Assembly: GCF_033100095.1 (NCBI RefSeq)
Contig: NZ_CP136921.1
Span: 2,698,501 to 2,762,500, forward strand
Direction: 5' to 3'
Source of the DNA: Diaphorobacter limosus
GTDB lineage: Bacteria; Pseudomonadota; Gammaproteobacteria; Burkholderiales; Burkholderiaceae_C
DNA length: 64,000 nucleotides
Positions 11,038 through 23,039 of the stretch are shown here, in pieces. Below the pieces are notes generated by a model. It made no database searches. It was not told where the DNA came from and was given only the letters and a program-made list of their open reading frames with translations. Within the stretch, counting starts at the first letter, position 1. Each line of letters starts with the position of its first letter. The position numbers and the translations under genes were made by a program.

Positions 11038-12725
11038 ACGATATTCGCCGCACCATCCTGTGGGTGATCTTTGGCTTTTCCCTGGTGATGCTGTGGGACA
11101 AGTGGCAGATCCACAACGGCAACAAGGCCACCTTCTTCCCCGCGCCGCCGGCCCAGACGGCCAGCGCGCCGGCCGCGACCGCGACTGGCGCCGGTACGGC
11201 CAGTGTTCCCGCGCCCAGCGCCACCCCGGCAGTGGCCGCGCAGCCACCGACGGGCGGCCCGGCGCCGGTGGTGGCCAGCACGCGCGAGCGCATCAGCGTG
11301 AGCACCGATGTGCTGCGCCTGGCCTTCGACACCGAGGGTGCTTCCCTGGTGCACGGCGAGCTGCTCAAGTACCCGGAGTCAGCCAGCGATGCCAAGCCCT
11401 TTTTGCTGCTCGACGAGAGCGGCAACCGCGTGTATGTGGCGCAGACCGGCCTGATTGGCGGCGCCTACCCCACGCACAAGACGCCCATGGCAGTAGTGCC
11501 GGGCGCGCGTGAGCTCAAGGACGGCGAGCAGGAGCTGGTGGTGCGCTTCGAGTCGCCCGATCTGGGGGGCGTGAAGCTGGTCAAGACCTGGACGCTCAAG
11601 CGCGGCGCCTATGACATCGCCGTGCGCCACGAGGTGGTCAACACCGGCACGGCCCCCGTGTCGCCGCAGCTGTACCTGCAGCTGGTGCGCGACGGCAACA
11701 AGCCCGCGGGCGAATCCTCGTTCTATTCCACCTTCACCGGCCCGGCCGTCTATACCGAGGCCAAGAAGTACCAAAAGGTGGAGTTCAAGGACATTGAGAA
11801 CGGCAAGGCCGAGATCGACAAGTCCTCCAGCGACGGCTACGTGGCCATGGTGCAGCATTACTTTGCCACCGCCTGGCTGCTGGCCGACGGCGTGGCGCGC
11901 GACCTGTTCGTGCGCAAGGTGGACAACAACCTGTTTGCCGTGGGCATGATCACCCAGCTGGGCGAAATCGCCCCGGGTCAGTCCAAGAGCCTGGACGCGC
12001 GCCTGTTCGCCGGCCCGCAGATCGAAACCCTGCTGGAGAAGCTGGCCCCCGGCCTGGAGCTGGTCAAGGACTATGGCTGGCTGACCATTCTCTCCAAGCC
12101 GCTGTACTGGCTGCTCGACCAGCTGCACAAGGTGATTGCCAACTGGGGCTGGTCCATCGTCGCCCTGGTGCTGCTGCTGAAGATCGCCTTCTACTGGCTC
12201 AACGCCAAGGCCTATGCCAGCATGGCCAAGATGAAGGCCATCAACCCGCGCATCCAGGAAATGCGTGAACGCCTCAAGGACAAGCCGCAGCAGATGCAGC
12301 AGGAGATGATGCGCATCTACCGCGAGGAGAAGGTCAACCCCATGGGCGGCTGCCTGCCCATCATGATCCAGATTCCGGTGTTCATTGCGCTGTACTGGGT
12401 GCTGCTGTCCAGCGTGGAGATGCGCAACGCGCCCTGGATAGGCTGGATCCACGACCTGTCCTCGCCCGACCCGTTCTTCATCCTGCCGCTCCTGATGACC
12501 CTGTCCTCGCTGCTGCAGACGGCGCTCAACCCCGCGCCGCCGGATCCGATGCAGGCCAAGATGATGTGGCTCATGCCGCTGATGTTCAGCGTGATGTTCT
12601 TCTTCTTCCCGGCTGGCCTGGTGCTGTACTGGCTGACGAACAACATCCTGTCCATCGCCCAGCAGTGGATCATCAACACCCGCATGGGCGTGCCGCCGCA
12701 GTTCAACCTGCCCAAGTTCCGCTGA
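11034..12725 (+). CDS. yidC: Membrane protein insertase YidC
   Basis: An inner-membrane insertase/chaperone, working with or without SecYEG. The 563 residues begin MNDIRRTILWVIFGFSLVML (first membrane segment), followed by an Ala/Pro-rich linker and the large periplasmic beta-domain (about 85-340). The conserved 60KD_IMP core follows: GWSIVALVLLLK, the cytoplasmic coiled-coil (MKAINPRIQEMRERLKDKPQ), PMGGCLPIMIQIPVFIALYW, and the final segments ending GLVLYWLTNN. The start overlaps the yidD stop, and a strong terminator follows, closing this operon. Confidence 0.97.
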   Translation: MNDIRRTILWVIFGFSLVMLWDKWQIHNGNKATFFPAPPAQTASAPAATATGAGTASVPAPSATPAVAAQPPTGGPAPVVASTRERISVSTDVLRLAFDTEGASLVHGELLKYPESASDAKPFLLLDESGNRVYVAQTGLIGGAYPTHKTPMAVVPGARELKDGEQELVVRFESPDLGGVKLVKTWTLKRGAYDIAVRHEVVNTGTAPVSPQLYLQLVRDGNKPAGESSFYSTFTGPAVYTEAKKYQKVEFKDIENGKAEIDKSSSDGYVAMVQHYFATAWLLADGVARDLFVRKVDNNLFAVGMITQLGEIAPGQSKSLDARLFAGPQIETLLEKLAPGLELVKDYGWLTILSKPLYWLLDQLHKVIANWGWSIVALVLLLKIAFYWLNAKAYASMAKMKAINPRIQEMRERLKDKPQQMQQEMMRIYREEKVNPMGGCLPIMIQIPVFIALYWVLLSSVEMRNAPWIGWIHDLSSPDPFFILPLLMTLSSLLQTALNPAPPDPMQAKMMWLMPLMFSVMFFFFPAGLVLYWLTNNILSIAQQWIINTRMGVPPQFNLPKFR

Positions 12726-12744
12726 CCCGCCCCCGCGCATGAAT

Positions 12745-12777
12745 GACAACGGCCGCCATAGCGGCCGTTGTCTTTTT
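12745..12777 (+). terminator. Intrinsic terminator after yidC
   Basis: A perfect 12-bp stem (12745-12756 with 12761-12772; GACAACGGCCGC arm, CATA loop) followed by TTTTT at 12773-12777. It ends the rpmH-yidC operon and separates it from the peptide-transport region. Confidence 0.93.
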
Positions 12778-12835
12778 GGGTACCATGCTCAGCCACTACA
12801 TCTGGTAGTCAACCAACACACAAGGAGCCAGACGG

Positions 12836-14422
12836 ATGATGCAGAAAACAACCTTCAAACTCGGCATGGTGGCGACGGCCATGGTGCTGGCCATGGGCAG
12901 CGCGCAGGCGGCCAGCATGCGCTGGGCCGGCGCCAATGACATTCTGACCATAGACCCACACGCGCAGAACCACCAGACCACGCACGCCTTCCTGCAGCAG
13001 ATCTACGAGAGCCTGGTGCGCTACGACGGCAAGTACCAGACCGAGCCGGCCCTGGCCACCAAGTGGACGCAGATCTCGCCCACGCAGGTGCGCTTCGAGC
13101 TGCGCAAGGGCGTCAAATTCCACGACGGCGCGCCGTTCACGGCCGACGACGTGGTGTTCTCGCTCACGCGCGCGGGCACGGCGCCGTCCAACATGATGTC
13201 CTCGGTGCAGAGCGTCAAGGAGGTGAAGAAGGTCGATGACCACACCGTGGATCTGATCCTCAAGGGCCCGAACCCCATCCTGCTGCGCGAGCTGACCGAG
13301 GCGCGCATCATGAACAAGGCCTGGGCCGAGAAGCACAACTCGCTCAAGTCGCAGGACTACGCCGGCAAGGAGGAAAGCTACGCCTCGCGCAACGCCAACG
13401 GCACCGGCCCCTTCAGCCTGGTGGCCTGGCAGCCGGACCAGAAGCTCACGCTGAAGAAGAATCCGAATTGGTGGGACAAGCCCAAGGGCAACATCGACGA
13501 GGTGGTGTTCACGCCCATCAAGTCGGCTGCCACGCGCTCCGCGGCGCTGATCTCGGGCCAGGTGGACTTCGTCGTCGATCCGCCGCCGCAGGATCTGGCG
13601 CGCATGAAGGCCGACAGCAACCTGAAGCTCATCGAGGGCGCCGAGAACCGCACCATCTACCTGGGACTGGACCAGTTCCGCGACGAGCTGCCCGGCTCGG
13701 GCGTGGCCGGCAAAAACCCGCTCAAGGACAAGCGCGTGCGCCAGGCGCTGTACCAGGCGATCGACTCGGCCGGCCTGCACAGCCGCACCATGCGCAACCT
13801 GTCGGTGCCCGCCGGCGTGATGGTGGCGCCCATGGTGCATGGCTGGAGCAAGCAGCTGGACGAGCGCGCCGCCAAGTACGACGTCGAGGCCGCCAAGAAG
13901 CTGCTGGCCGACGCCGGCTATCCCCAGGGCTTTACCCTCAAGCTCGACTGCCCGAACGACCGCTACGTGAACGACGAGGCCATCTGCCAGGCCGTCACAG
14001 CGATGTGGACGCGCATCGGCGTCAAGACCAATCTGCAGACCGCGCCGATGGCGCAGTTTGTCTCGCGCGTGATGAACAACGACGTCAGCGCTTACCTGTT
14101 CGGCTGGGGCGTGGCCACGTTTGATGCGCTGTACACGCTGGACTCGCTGATGTCCACCAAGGACGGCAAGACGGCGGCCGGCGTCTACAACGGCGGGCGC
14201 TTCAGCGACCCCAAGCTCGACGCCATGATCCAGCAGATCAAGGTGGAGATGGACACGCCGAAGCGCGACGCGCTGATCCACGACGCGCTCAAGCTGACCA
14301 AGGACGAGTACTACTACCTGCCGCTGCACCACCAGATCCGGCCCTGGGCCATGCGCAAGAACGTGGATACCGTGCACCGCGCGGATGACCGGCCTATGCC
14401 GATCTGGACGACCATCAAGTAA
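12836..14422 (+). CDS. Peptide ABC transporter substrate-binding protein (SBP family 5)
   Basis: A 528-residue periplasmic protein with a signal peptide (MMQKTTFKLGMVATAMVLAM, cut near AQA-ASM). The family 5 (DppA/OppA-like) fold is clear: DPHAQNHQTTHAFLQQIYES, LATKWTQIS, FELRKGVKFHDGAPFTADDV and NGTGPFSLVAW. The ribosome site AAGGAG precedes the start. No permease follows; a strong terminator does, so it stands alone and may feed the GsiCDA permease encoded 6 kb downstream. It is clearly different in sequence from the GsiB-like protein. Substrate unknown beyond oligopeptides. Confidence 0.88.
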   Translation: MMQKTTFKLGMVATAMVLAMGSAQAASMRWAGANDILTIDPHAQNHQTTHAFLQQIYESLVRYDGKYQTEPALATKWTQISPTQVRFELRKGVKFHDGAPFTADDVVFSLTRAGTAPSNMMSSVQSVKEVKKVDDHTVDLILKGPNPILLRELTEARIMNKAWAEKHNSLKSQDYAGKEESYASRNANGTGPFSLVAWQPDQKLTLKKNPNWWDKPKGNIDEVVFTPIKSAATRSAALISGQVDFVVDPPPQDLARMKADSNLKLIEGAENRTIYLGLDQFRDELPGSGVAGKNPLKDKRVRQALYQAIDSAGLHSRTMRNLSVPAGVMVAPMVHGWSKQLDERAAKYDVEAAKKLLADAGYPQGFTLKLDCPNDRYVNDEAICQAVTAMWTRIGVKTNLQTAPMAQFVSRVMNNDVSAYLFGWGVATFDALYTLDSLMSTKDGKTAAGVYNGGRFSDPKLDAMIQQIKVEMDTPKRDALIHDALKLTKDEYYYLPLHHQIRPWAMRKNVDTVHRADDRPMPIWTTIK

Positions 14423-14441
14423 ATCCGTCCCACCTGCCAAG

Positions 14442-14465
14442 GCCCGCTCCGCGGGCTTTTTTTTT
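14442..14465 (+). terminator. Intrinsic terminator after the peptide-binding protein gene
   Basis: A GCCCGC-TCC-GCGGGC hairpin (14442-14456) followed by nine T residues, 19 bases after the stop codon. A strong rho-independent terminator. Confidence 0.93.
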
Positions 14466-14588
14466 GGCTGTCGAATCGGGAGTGAGGGTTTTCACTAGGT
14501 TTTGCGGGTTGTCAGCCGCTTGAATGATGGAAATTTTTCTTTAATATCCGACTCTGCAAATTTTTTATCATTACTGCGTCCGCCCACC

Positions 14589-15500
14589 ATGTCCAAACCC
14601 GTGCACGCCAGCCCGCCGCCGGTTTCGATCACTGCGCGCATCACACAGGCGCGGATGCAGCTCACGCCGTCGCACCAGCAGATTGCGGACTATGTGCTCA
14701 AGCACCCCTTGCAGGCCGCCACCATGCCCATCGATGAGCTGGCGGCGGCGGTGGGCGTGTCCGTGGCCACGGCGAACCGCTTCGCGCGCGCCATCGGCCT
14801 GGACGGCTACCCCATGCTGCGCGCCGAGCTGGTCAAGGGCTTCGAGGCCATGCTGGCGCCGGTGGAGAAGATGCGCGTGCGCCTGGAAAAGCCCGGCAGC
14901 GCGCACGATGCCTTCCTGGCCGTGCTTGACGAGAGCCAGAACAACATTGCCGCCACGCGCGCCGCGCTCGAGCCCGCGGCCTGTGAGGCCGCGGTGCAGG
15001 CCATCGCCGCGGCGCGACGCATCTATGTGCTGGGCTACGGCGCCTCGGGCTGGCTCGCCGGCATGCTGGCGCGCGGCCTGGACATGCATTGCGACAGCGT
15101 GCACCTGCTTGCCACCGTCGCCGGCGCCACCGACGGCGCGCGCCAGCTGCCGCGCATGGCGGCGCAGGACCTGCTCATCGCCATCAGCTTTCCGCGCTAC
15201 CTGCGCGATACCGTGGCCCTGACGCGCGCGGCGCACGAGCGCGGCGTGCCCATTCTGGCCCTGACCGACGGCCCGCTGGCGCCGCTGGCGCCGCTGGCGC
15301 GCCACTGCCTGTTCGCCAAGACCGAGAGCTACCACGCGGCGAATTCCGAAACCACGGTGCTGGCGCTGATCGAGGCCCTGGTCAGCGCCGTGGCGCTGCA
15401 CACGCGCGGCACGCTGCAGAACGCCGCGCGCATGACCGAGGCCGTCCTGCCCTGGCTGCACGGCGCGGGCCGCGCCGCCGCCCACAACGCTTGCGAATGA
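14589..15500 (+). CDS. MurR/RpiR-family transcriptional regulator (HTH + SIS)
   Basis: A 303-residue regulator. The N-terminal HTH_6 (TPSHQQIADYVLKHPLQAAT, then IDELAAAVGVSVATANRFARAIGLDGYP) binds DNA. The C-terminal SIS domain (IYVLGYGASGWLAGMLARGL, then DLLIAISFPRYLRDTVAL) senses a ligand, usually a phosphosugar. It lies directly upstream of iaaA (ATGA overlap at 15497-15500), so it is co-transcribed with and probably controls the iaaA-gsi genes. An in-frame ATG at 14502 is possible, but residues before 14589 lack coding character. The inducer is not predictable. Confidence 0.88.
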   Translation: MSKPVHASPPPVSITARITQARMQLTPSHQQIADYVLKHPLQAATMPIDELAAAVGVSVATANRFARAIGLDGYPMLRAELVKGFEAMLAPVEKMRVRLEKPGSAHDAFLAVLDESQNNIAATRAALEPAACEAAVQAIAAARRIYVLGYGASGWLAGMLARGLDMHCDSVHLLATVAGATDGARQLPRMAAQDLLIAISFPRYLRDTVALTRAAHERGVPILALTDGPLAPLAPLARHCLFAKTESYHAANSETTVLALIEALVSAVALHTRGTLQNAARMTEAVLPWLHGAGRAAAHNACE

Positions 15501-16495
15501 AGACCATGCCCCATACCGCATCTTCCGTCACGCCCGTCATCGCCATCCATGGCGGCGCTGGCACGCTCACGCGCAGCCACATCAGCCCCGAGCAGGAGCG
15601 TGCCTACCATGCGGCGCTGCAGGAGGTGCTGTGCGCCGGCCAGGCCGTGCTGGCGCGCGGCGGCTCGGCGCTCGATGCCGTGTGCGTGGCCGTGCAGGCG
15701 CTCGAGGACTGCCCGCTGTTCAACGCCGGCCATGGCGCGGTGTTCACGGCCGATGCCACGCACGAACTGGACGCCGCCGTGATGGACGGTGCCACCCTGG
15801 CCGCCGGTGCCGTGGCCGGCGTGAGCCGCGTGCGCAACCCGGTGCTGGCCGCGCGCGCGGTGCAACAGGACGGCCAGCATGTGCTGATGATAGGCACGGC
15901 TGCCGAGCGCCTGGCGCAATCGGCGGGTCTGGCCATGGTGGCGCCCGACTACTTTTCCACCGAGGCGCGCCTGGCCCAGCTGCGCGCGGCCCAGGCCAAG
16001 GCCGCGGGCGCGGTGCTGGACCATGACGGCGCCGCGGCCCTGGCCGCGCGCACCCCGGAGGGGCCGCTGCACGAGGGCCGCAAGATGGGCACCGTGGGCG
16101 CGGTGGCGCTCGATGCCCGGGGCCACCTGGCGGCCGCCACCTCCACCGGCGGCCTGACCAACAAGCGCCCGGGCCGCGTGGGCGACAGCCCGCTGATCGG
16201 CGCCGGCACCTATGCCGATGACCGCACGGCCGCCGTCTCCTGCACCGGCCATGGCGAGAGCTTCATCCGCGTGGCCGCGGCGCACGATGTCTGCGCGCGC
16301 ATGGCCTACGCCGGCGCCACGCTGCACGAGGCGAGCGAGGCCGTGGTGCACCAGGCGCTGGCCGCCATCGGCGGCACCGGCGGGTTGATCGCCGTGGACC
16401 GCCAGGGCAATGTCTGCCTGCCCTTCAACACCGAGGGCATGTACCGCGGCCTGGCGCGCGTGGGCCAGGCGCCCGAAACCTTCATCTACCGCTGA
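15497..16495 (+). CDS. iaaA: Isoaspartyl peptidase/L-asparaginase (Ntn hydrolase)
   Basis: Cleaves beta-aspartyl (isoAsp) dipeptides and asparagine. The 332-residue precursor matches the plant-type asparaginase family: [11 protein letters not shown] at the N-terminus, [17 protein letters not shown], and the autocleavage site [10 protein letters not shown], in which Thr199 becomes the N-terminal nucleophile. Downstream [20 protein letters not shown] and SCTGHGES supply the substrate pocket. It overlaps the regulator upstream and lies 16 bases before gsiA. The iaaA-gsiABCD order is the same as in E. coli (ybiK-yliABCD). Confidence 0.93.
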   Translation: MKTMPHTASSVTPVIAIHGGAGTLTRSHISPEQERAYHAALQEVLCAGQAVLARGGSALDAVCVAVQALEDCPLFNAGHGAVFTADATHELDAAVMDGATLAAGAVAGVSRVRNPVLAARAVQQDGQHVLMIGTAAERLAQSAGLAMVAPDYFSTEARLAQLRAAQAKAAGAVLDHDGAAALAARTPEGPLHEGRKMGTVGAVALDARGHLAAATSTGGLTNKRPGRVGDSPLIGAGTYADDRTAAVSCTGHGESFIRVAAAHDVCARMAYAGATLHEASEAVVHQALAAIGGTGGLIAVDRQGNVCLPFNTEGMYRGLARVGQAPETFIYR

Positions 16496-16511
16496 CCGGG
16501 GCTGCCCTGCC

Positions 16512-18386
<1,875 letters not shown>

Positions 18387-18392
18387 TGTTGA

Positions 18393-18450
18393 AACCGGCT
18401 GTAACGCACGATGAATAAGCGCAATAAGCTATTGTTTTTATAGTATTTAC
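18393..18450. repeat. Dispersed imperfect palindrome, copy 2 (gsiA-gsiB spacer)
   Basis: On the minus strand: AATAGCTTATTGCGCTTATTC followed by GTGCGTTACAGCCGGTTTC, matching the TAGCTGnTAGCGCTT ... GGCnnTTTT pattern. It sits within the spacer of an otherwise compact operon, so transcripts probably carry the hairpin; it could set the relative levels of GsiA and GsiB. Confidence 0.6.
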
Positions 18451-18478
18451 CGTTCTTACACCCACCCGGAGACCTCCC

Positions 18479-20023
18479 ATGCAAAAGACCTCTGTCACCT
18501 TCCGCCGCAGCCTGCTGGCCCTGGCCATCGCGGCCGCATCCACGGGCGCGCTGGCTGCCGGCAATGCCGTGCTGGCCATTGGCGGTCAGCCCGAGACGCT
18601 GGATCCCTACAACACCAACACCACGCTGACCACGGCCGTGACCAAGACCTTTTACGAAGGCCTGTTCGAGTTCGACAAGGACCTGAAGGTCAAAAACGTG
18701 CTGGCCGAGAGCTACGAGATGTCCAAGGACGGCCTGGTCTACACCTTCAAGCTGCGCCAGGGCGTGAAGTTCCACGATGGCACCGACTTCAATGCCGCCG
18801 CGGCCAAGGCCAACCTCGACCGCGTCATGAACCCCGAGAACCGCCTGCTGCGCGCCACGCAGTTCAACCGCATCGCCAAGGTCGAGGCCGTGAACCCGCA
18901 GACCCTGCGCGTCACGCTGAAGGAGCCCTTCGCGCCCTTCATCAACTCGCTGGCGCACGCCTCGGCGGCGATGATCTCGCCCGCCGCGCTGCAGAAATGG
19001 GGCAACAAGGACATCGCCTTCCACCCCGTGGGCACGGGCCCATTCGAGTTCGTCGAGTGGAAGCAGACCGAGGCCATCGTCGGCAAGAAGTTCGCCGGCT
19101 ACTGGAAGAAGGGCTACCCCAAGGTGGACCAGGTGAGCTGGAAGCCGGTGCTGGAGAACGCCACGCGCGCCGCCATGGTGCAGACCGGCGAGGCCGACTT
19201 CGTCTACCCCCTGCCCTACGAGCAGGCGGCCAATCTGAAGAAGAACGACAAGATCGAGGTGGTGAGCACGCCGTCGATCATCGTGCGCTTCCTGGCCATG
19301 AACGTGCTGCAGAAGCCCTATGACAACCCCAAGGTGCGCCAGGCCATCGCCTACGCGGTGAACAAGGAAGCCATTGCCAAGGTGGCCTTCGGCGGCTACG
19401 CCTTCCCGGCCCAGGGCATCGTGCCCCAGGGCATCCAGTACGCGGTGAAGATGGACCCCATCCCCTACAACCCGCAGAAGGCGCGCGAGCTGCTGAAGGA
19501 GGCCGGCTACCCCAACGGTTTCGAGTCCACGCTCTGGGGCGCCTACAACAACACCACCACGCAGAAGGTGCTGCAGCTGGTGCAGCAGCAGCTGCAGCAG
19601 GTGGGCATCAAGCTGCAGGTGCAGGCCCTCGAAGTGGGCCAGCGCACCGAGTGGGTGGACGCCTGGCCCGACCCCAAGACCTCCAAGGTGCGTCTGTACT
19701 ACACCGGCTGGTCGTCTTCCACGGGTGAGGCCGACTGGGCGCTGCGCCCGCTGTTCGCCACCGAAGCCCAGGCGCCCAAGCTCAACAACATGTCCTTCTA
19801 CAGCAACAAGGTGGTGGATGACGCCATCGCCAAGGCCTTGGTGACCACCGACAGCACCGAGCGCGCCAACCTGTACAAGACCGCGCAGGAGCAGCTGATG
19901 CAGGACCTGCCGCGCATTCCGCTGGTCACCGACGAGGGCCTGTATGCGCATGCCAAGCGCCTGTCGGGCGTCTACGCCATGCCCGACGGCAACATCAACA
20001 GTGGCGAGATCGCGCTGAAATAA
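18479..20023 (+). CDS. gsiB: Glutathione/dipeptide-binding periplasmic protein
   Basis: A 514-residue family 5 binding protein with a signal peptide (QKTSVTFRRSLLALAIAAAS, cleavage near ALA-AGN). Typical blocks are ETLDPYNTNTTLTTAVTKTF, LAESYEMSKDGLVYTFKLR, GVKFHDGTDFNA and HPVGTGPFEFVEW. Its position between gsiA and gsiC and its sequence style assign it to GsiB, which captures glutathione or related peptides for GsiCD. In this context the preferred ligand may instead be isoaspartyl or D-residue peptides (inference). Confidence 0.9.
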   Translation: MQKTSVTFRRSLLALAIAAASTGALAAGNAVLAIGGQPETLDPYNTNTTLTTAVTKTFYEGLFEFDKDLKVKNVLAESYEMSKDGLVYTFKLRQGVKFHDGTDFNAAAAKANLDRVMNPENRLLRATQFNRIAKVEAVNPQTLRVTLKEPFAPFINSLAHASAAMISPAALQKWGNKDIAFHPVGTGPFEFVEWKQTEAIVGKKFAGYWKKGYPKVDQVSWKPVLENATRAAMVQTGEADFVYPLPYEQAANLKKNDKIEVVSTPSIIVRFLAMNVLQKPYDNPKVRQAIAYAVNKEAIAKVAFGGYAFPAQGIVPQGIQYAVKMDPIPYNPQKARELLKEAGYPNGFESTLWGAYNNTTTQKVLQLVQQQLQQVGIKLQVQALEVGQRTEWVDAWPDPKTSKVRLYYTGWSSSTGEADWALRPLFATEAQAPKLNNMSFYSNKVVDDAIAKALVTTDSTERANLYKTAQEQLMQDLPRIPLVTDEGLYAHAKRLSGVYAMPDGNINSGEIALK

Positions 20024-20110
20024 GCCCCGGCGCCTTGCCGCCCGGCCCCGGTGGCCGGGCGGCAACTCCTTTTTGAATCGCAAGATTGGCTGCCGCGGGC
20101 AGCGCAACCC

Positions 20111-21031
20111 ATGCTGAACTACTTCCTCAAACGCCTGCTGGGCCTGCTGCCCACGCTGCTCATCGTGGCCGTCCTGGTGTTCCTGTTCGTGCACATGCTG
20201 CCCGGCGACCCCGCGCGCCTGGCTGCGGGCCCCGATGCCGACGAGGCCACGGTGCAGCTGGTGCGCAAGGACCTGGGCCTGGACCGGCCGCTGCCCGAGC
20301 AGTTCGTGCATTTCTTCTCGCGCATGGTGCAGGGCGACTTCGGCACCTCGATGCGCACGCGCCGCCCGGTGGCGGCCGAGATCGGCGAGCGCTTCATGCC
20401 CACGCTGCTGCTCACCCTCTCCAGCATGGCCTGGTCGGTCATCTTCGGCATGGGCATAGGCATCGTCTCGGCCGTGTACCGCAACCAGTGGCCCGATCGA
20501 TTGGGCATGACGCTGGCGGTCTCGGGCATCTCGTTTCCGGCGTTCGCGCTGGGCATGATGCTGATGCAGGTTTTCTCGGTGCAGCTGGGCTGGCTGCCCA
20601 CCGTGGGCGCCGACACCTGGCGCCACTACGTGCTGCCCTCGCTGACTCTGGGCGCGGCCGTGGCGGCGGTGATGGCGCGCTTCACGCGCGCCTCCTTCGT
20701 CGAGGTGGTGCAGGAGGACTTCGTGCGCACCGCGCGTGCCAAGGGCCTGAACGAGCGCGTGGTGGTGCTCAAGCACTGCCTGCGCAACGCCCTGATCCCG
20801 GTGATCACCATGATGGGCCTGCAGTTCGGCTTCCTGCTCGGCGGCTCCATCGTCGTCGAGGCGGTGTTCAACTGGCCCGGCCTGGGGCGCCTGCTGGTGG
20901 ACGCCGTGAACATGCGCGACTACCCCGTGATCCAGACGCTGGTGCTGCTGTTCTCGCTGGAGTTCATTCTGATCAACCTGCTGGTGGACATGGCCTATGG
21001 CTTCATCAACCCCACCATCCGCTACAAGTGA
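20111..21031 (+). CDS. gsiC: Glutathione/dipeptide ABC permease, first subunit
   Basis: A 306-residue DppB-type inner-membrane permease, starting [20 protein letters not shown] (first membrane segment). It has the LPGDPARL loop, six predicted membrane segments and the EAA-type coupling motif ([20 protein letters not shown]), followed by [13 protein letters not shown]. The length equals that of E. coli GsiC. It lies 88 bases after gsiB and 7 bases before gsiD. Confidence 0.93.
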   Translation: MLNYFLKRLLGLLPTLLIVAVLVFLFVHMLPGDPARLAAGPDADEATVQLVRKDLGLDRPLPEQFVHFFSRMVQGDFGTSMRTRRPVAAEIGERFMPTLLLTLSSMAWSVIFGMGIGIVSAVYRNQWPDRLGMTLAVSGISFPAFALGMMLMQVFSVQLGWLPTVGADTWRHYVLPSLTLGAAVAAVMARFTRASFVEVVQEDFVRTARAKGLNERVVVLKHCLRNALIPVITMMGLQFGFLLGGSIVVEAVFNWPGLGRLLVDAVNMRDYPVIQTLVLLFSLEFILINLLVDMAYGFINPTIRYK

Positions 21032-21038
21032 GCCGCGC

Positions 21039-21944
21039 ATGAGCACGATCTCTTCCGCACCCGTGGCCGTCGCCACCAACAATGCACCCGCCATCCGCAC
21101 GCCCTGGCGCGAGTTCTGGCGTAAGTTCAAGAAGCAGCATGTGGCCGTCGTGGCCCTGGTGTTCGTGCTGCTGCTCGTGGCCGTGGCCGTGCTCGCGCCC
21201 TGGCTGACGCCGTTCGACGCCGAGAACTTCTTCGATTACGACCGCCTGAACGAGGGGCCGTCGGCCATGCACTGGTTCGGCGTCGATCCGCTGGGGCGCG
21301 ACATCTTCAGCCGCATCCTGATGGGCGCGCGCATCTCGCTCGCGGCGGGCTTCCTGTCGGTGGCCATAGGCTGCCTCATCGGCACCACGCTCGGTCTGCT
21401 GGCGGGCTATTACGAGGGCTGGTGGGACCGCATCGTGATGCGCATCTCCGACGTGCTGTTCGCCTTCCCCGGCATCCTGCTGGCGCTGGGTGTGGTGGCC
21501 ATCCTGGGCAGCAGCATGACCAACGTCATCGTCGCCGTGGCGGTGTTCAGCGTGCCGGCGTTTGCGCGCCTGGTGCGCGGCAACACCCTGGTGCTCAAGC
21601 ACATGACCTACATCGAGTCGGCGCAGAGCATTGGCGCGAGCGACTTCACCATCATCACGCGCCACATCCTGCCGGGCACGATCTCCTCCATCGTCGTCTA
21701 CTTCACGATGCGCGTGGGCACCTCCATCATCACCGCCGCCAGCCTGTCGTTCCTGGGCATGGGCGCGCAGCCGCCCACGCCCGAATGGGGCGCCATGCTC
21801 AACGAGGCGCGTGCCGACATGGTGAACGCGCCGCATGTGGCGCTGTTCCCCAGCCTGGCGATCTTCCTCACCGTGCTGGCCTTCAACCTGCTGGGCGACG
21901 GCCTGCGCGACGCGCTCGACCCCAAGATCGACCGCCAGACATGA
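21039..21944 (+). CDS. gsiD: Glutathione/dipeptide ABC permease, second subunit
   Basis: A 301-residue DppC-type permease. A cytoplasmic N-terminus ([20 protein letters not shown]) leads into the first membrane segment, followed by [36 protein letters not shown], the EAA loop ([20 protein letters not shown]) and [20 protein letters not shown]. All are typical of GsiD/DppC. Its stop overlaps the start of the following aminopeptidase gene (ATGATG), so uptake and hydrolysis genes are translationally linked. Confidence 0.93.
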   Translation: MSTISSAPVAVATNNAPAIRTPWREFWRKFKKQHVAVVALVFVLLLVAVAVLAPWLTPFDAENFFDYDRLNEGPSAMHWFGVDPLGRDIFSRILMGARISLAAGFLSVAIGCLIGTTLGLLAGYYEGWWDRIVMRISDVLFAFPGILLALGVVAILGSSMTNVIVAVAVFSVPAFARLVRGNTLVLKHMTYIESAQSIGASDFTIITRHILPGTISSIVVYFTMRVGTSIITAASLSFLGMGAQPPTPEWGAMLNEARADMVNAPHVALFPSLAIFLTVLAFNLLGDGLRDALDPKIDRQT

Positions 21945-22978
21945 TGGACCAGCCCCCCCGCATCGGCCGCCTTGAAAGCGGCGCGCGCGATGCCATCACC
22001 GACGTGGCCGGGGTCACCGTCGGCCATGCCACGCTGGCAGACGGCGCGGTGCAGACCGGCGTGACCGTGATCCACCCGCATGCGCGCGATCCGTTCCTGC
22101 ACAAGGCGCCCGCCGCCGCCGCCGTCATCAACGGCTTCGGCAAGAGCCTGGGCCTGCTGCAGCTGGAAGAGCTGGGCCAGCTGGAGACGCCGATCGCGCT
22201 GACCAACACCTTTTCCGTGCCCGCCGTGGCCCAGGCGCAGATCGCGCGCTGCATCGCCGCCAACCCCGAGGTCGGGCGCGCCTGGTCCACGGTGAACCCG
22301 CTGGTGCTGGAGTGCAACGACGGCTATCTCAACGACATCCAGCGCATGGCCGTCACGGCGGCGCATTACGACGCCGCCTGTGCCGGCGCGGATGCCGAGG
22401 TGGCGCAGGGCGCAGTGGGCGCGGGGCGCGGCATGTCGAGCTTTCAATTGAAGGGCGGCATAGGCACGGCCTCGCGCCGGGCCGCCTTGACCAGCGGTGC
22501 GCAGTACACCGTGGGCGCGCTGGTGCTGGCCAATTACGGCGTGCAGGCCAATCTGCTCTGGGACGGCGCCCCCCTGGGCCGGCGCCTGGCGGCGGCGCAG
22601 CAGGCGCAGATAGAGGCCGAGAAGGGCTCGATCATCATGGTGCTGGCCACCGATGCGCCGCTGGACGCGCGCCAGCTGCGGCGCCTGGCGCTGCGCGCCG
22701 CGGCGGGCCTGGCGCGCACCGGCTCGGTCTACGGCCATGGCAGCGGCGACATTGCGCTGGCGTTCTCCAGCGCCTACACCCTGCCACAGCAGCCCGGCGC
22801 GCCCATGCCCGCCGTGGCCCTGGTGCACGAGGCGCTGCTCGACCCCCTGTTCCAGGCCGGCGCCGACAGCGTGGAACAGGCCATCGTGCATGCGCTCTGG
22901 CATGCCGAGGCCGTGACCGGGCGCGACGGCCATCGCCGCGAGGCGCTGCGCCCGCTGCTGCAAGCTATGAATAAATGA
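21941..22978 (+). CDS. P1-family (DmpA/BapA-like) aminopeptidase
   Basis: A 345-residue Ntn-type serine aminopeptidase precursor. Family features: [11 protein letters not shown] at the N-terminus, [53 protein letters not shown], and the autocleavage site [15 protein letters not shown], in which the Ser after Gly becomes the nucleophile of the beta chain. Known members release N-terminal beta-amino acids, D-Ala or L-amino acids from small peptides. No signal peptide is seen, so it probably acts on imported peptides. The last codons (LLQAMNK and stop) fall inside dispersed-repeat copy 3, which may have replaced the original C-terminus. Confidence 0.9.
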   Translation: MMDQPPRIGRLESGARDAITDVAGVTVGHATLADGAVQTGVTVIHPHARDPFLHKAPAAAAVINGFGKSLGLLQLEELGQLETPIALTNTFSVPAVAQAQIARCIAANPEVGRAWSTVNPLVLECNDGYLNDIQRMAVTAAHYDAACAGADAEVAQGAVGAGRGMSSFQLKGGIGTASRRAALTSGAQYTVGALVLANYGVQANLLWDGAPLGRRLAAAQQAQIEAEKGSIIMVLATDAPLDARQLRRLALRAAAGLARTGSVYGHGSGDIALAFSSAYTLPQQPGAPMPAVALVHEALLDPLFQAGADSVEQAIVHALWHAEAVTGRDGHRREALRPLLQAMNK

Positions 22979-23036
22979 GCTGCTTGCGCAGATACAGCAA
23001 GCGTTTCATGCCATTTTGATCTTGAATTCAAGGAAT
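22962..23036. repeat. Dispersed imperfect palindrome, copy 3 (end of P1 peptidase to M55 gene)
   Basis: GAGCTGCTTGCGCAGATACAG, then CAAGCGTTTCATGCCATTTTG and an AT-rich end running to the AAGGA ribosome-binding site of the next gene. The 5' end supplies the last codons and stop of the P1 peptidase, and the 3' end contributes the Shine-Dalgarno region of the M55 gene. Confidence 0.65.
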
Positions 23037-23039
23037 GCC

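Noticed and set aside
12809..14440. Long antisense open frame opposite the peptide-binding protein gene, and similar long antisense frames over gsi, gyrB, lptD and maeB
   Set aside because: Composition is His/Gln/Arg/Gly-rich and reads as the complement of GC-rich codons; the plus-strand or minus-strand partners are clear family members.
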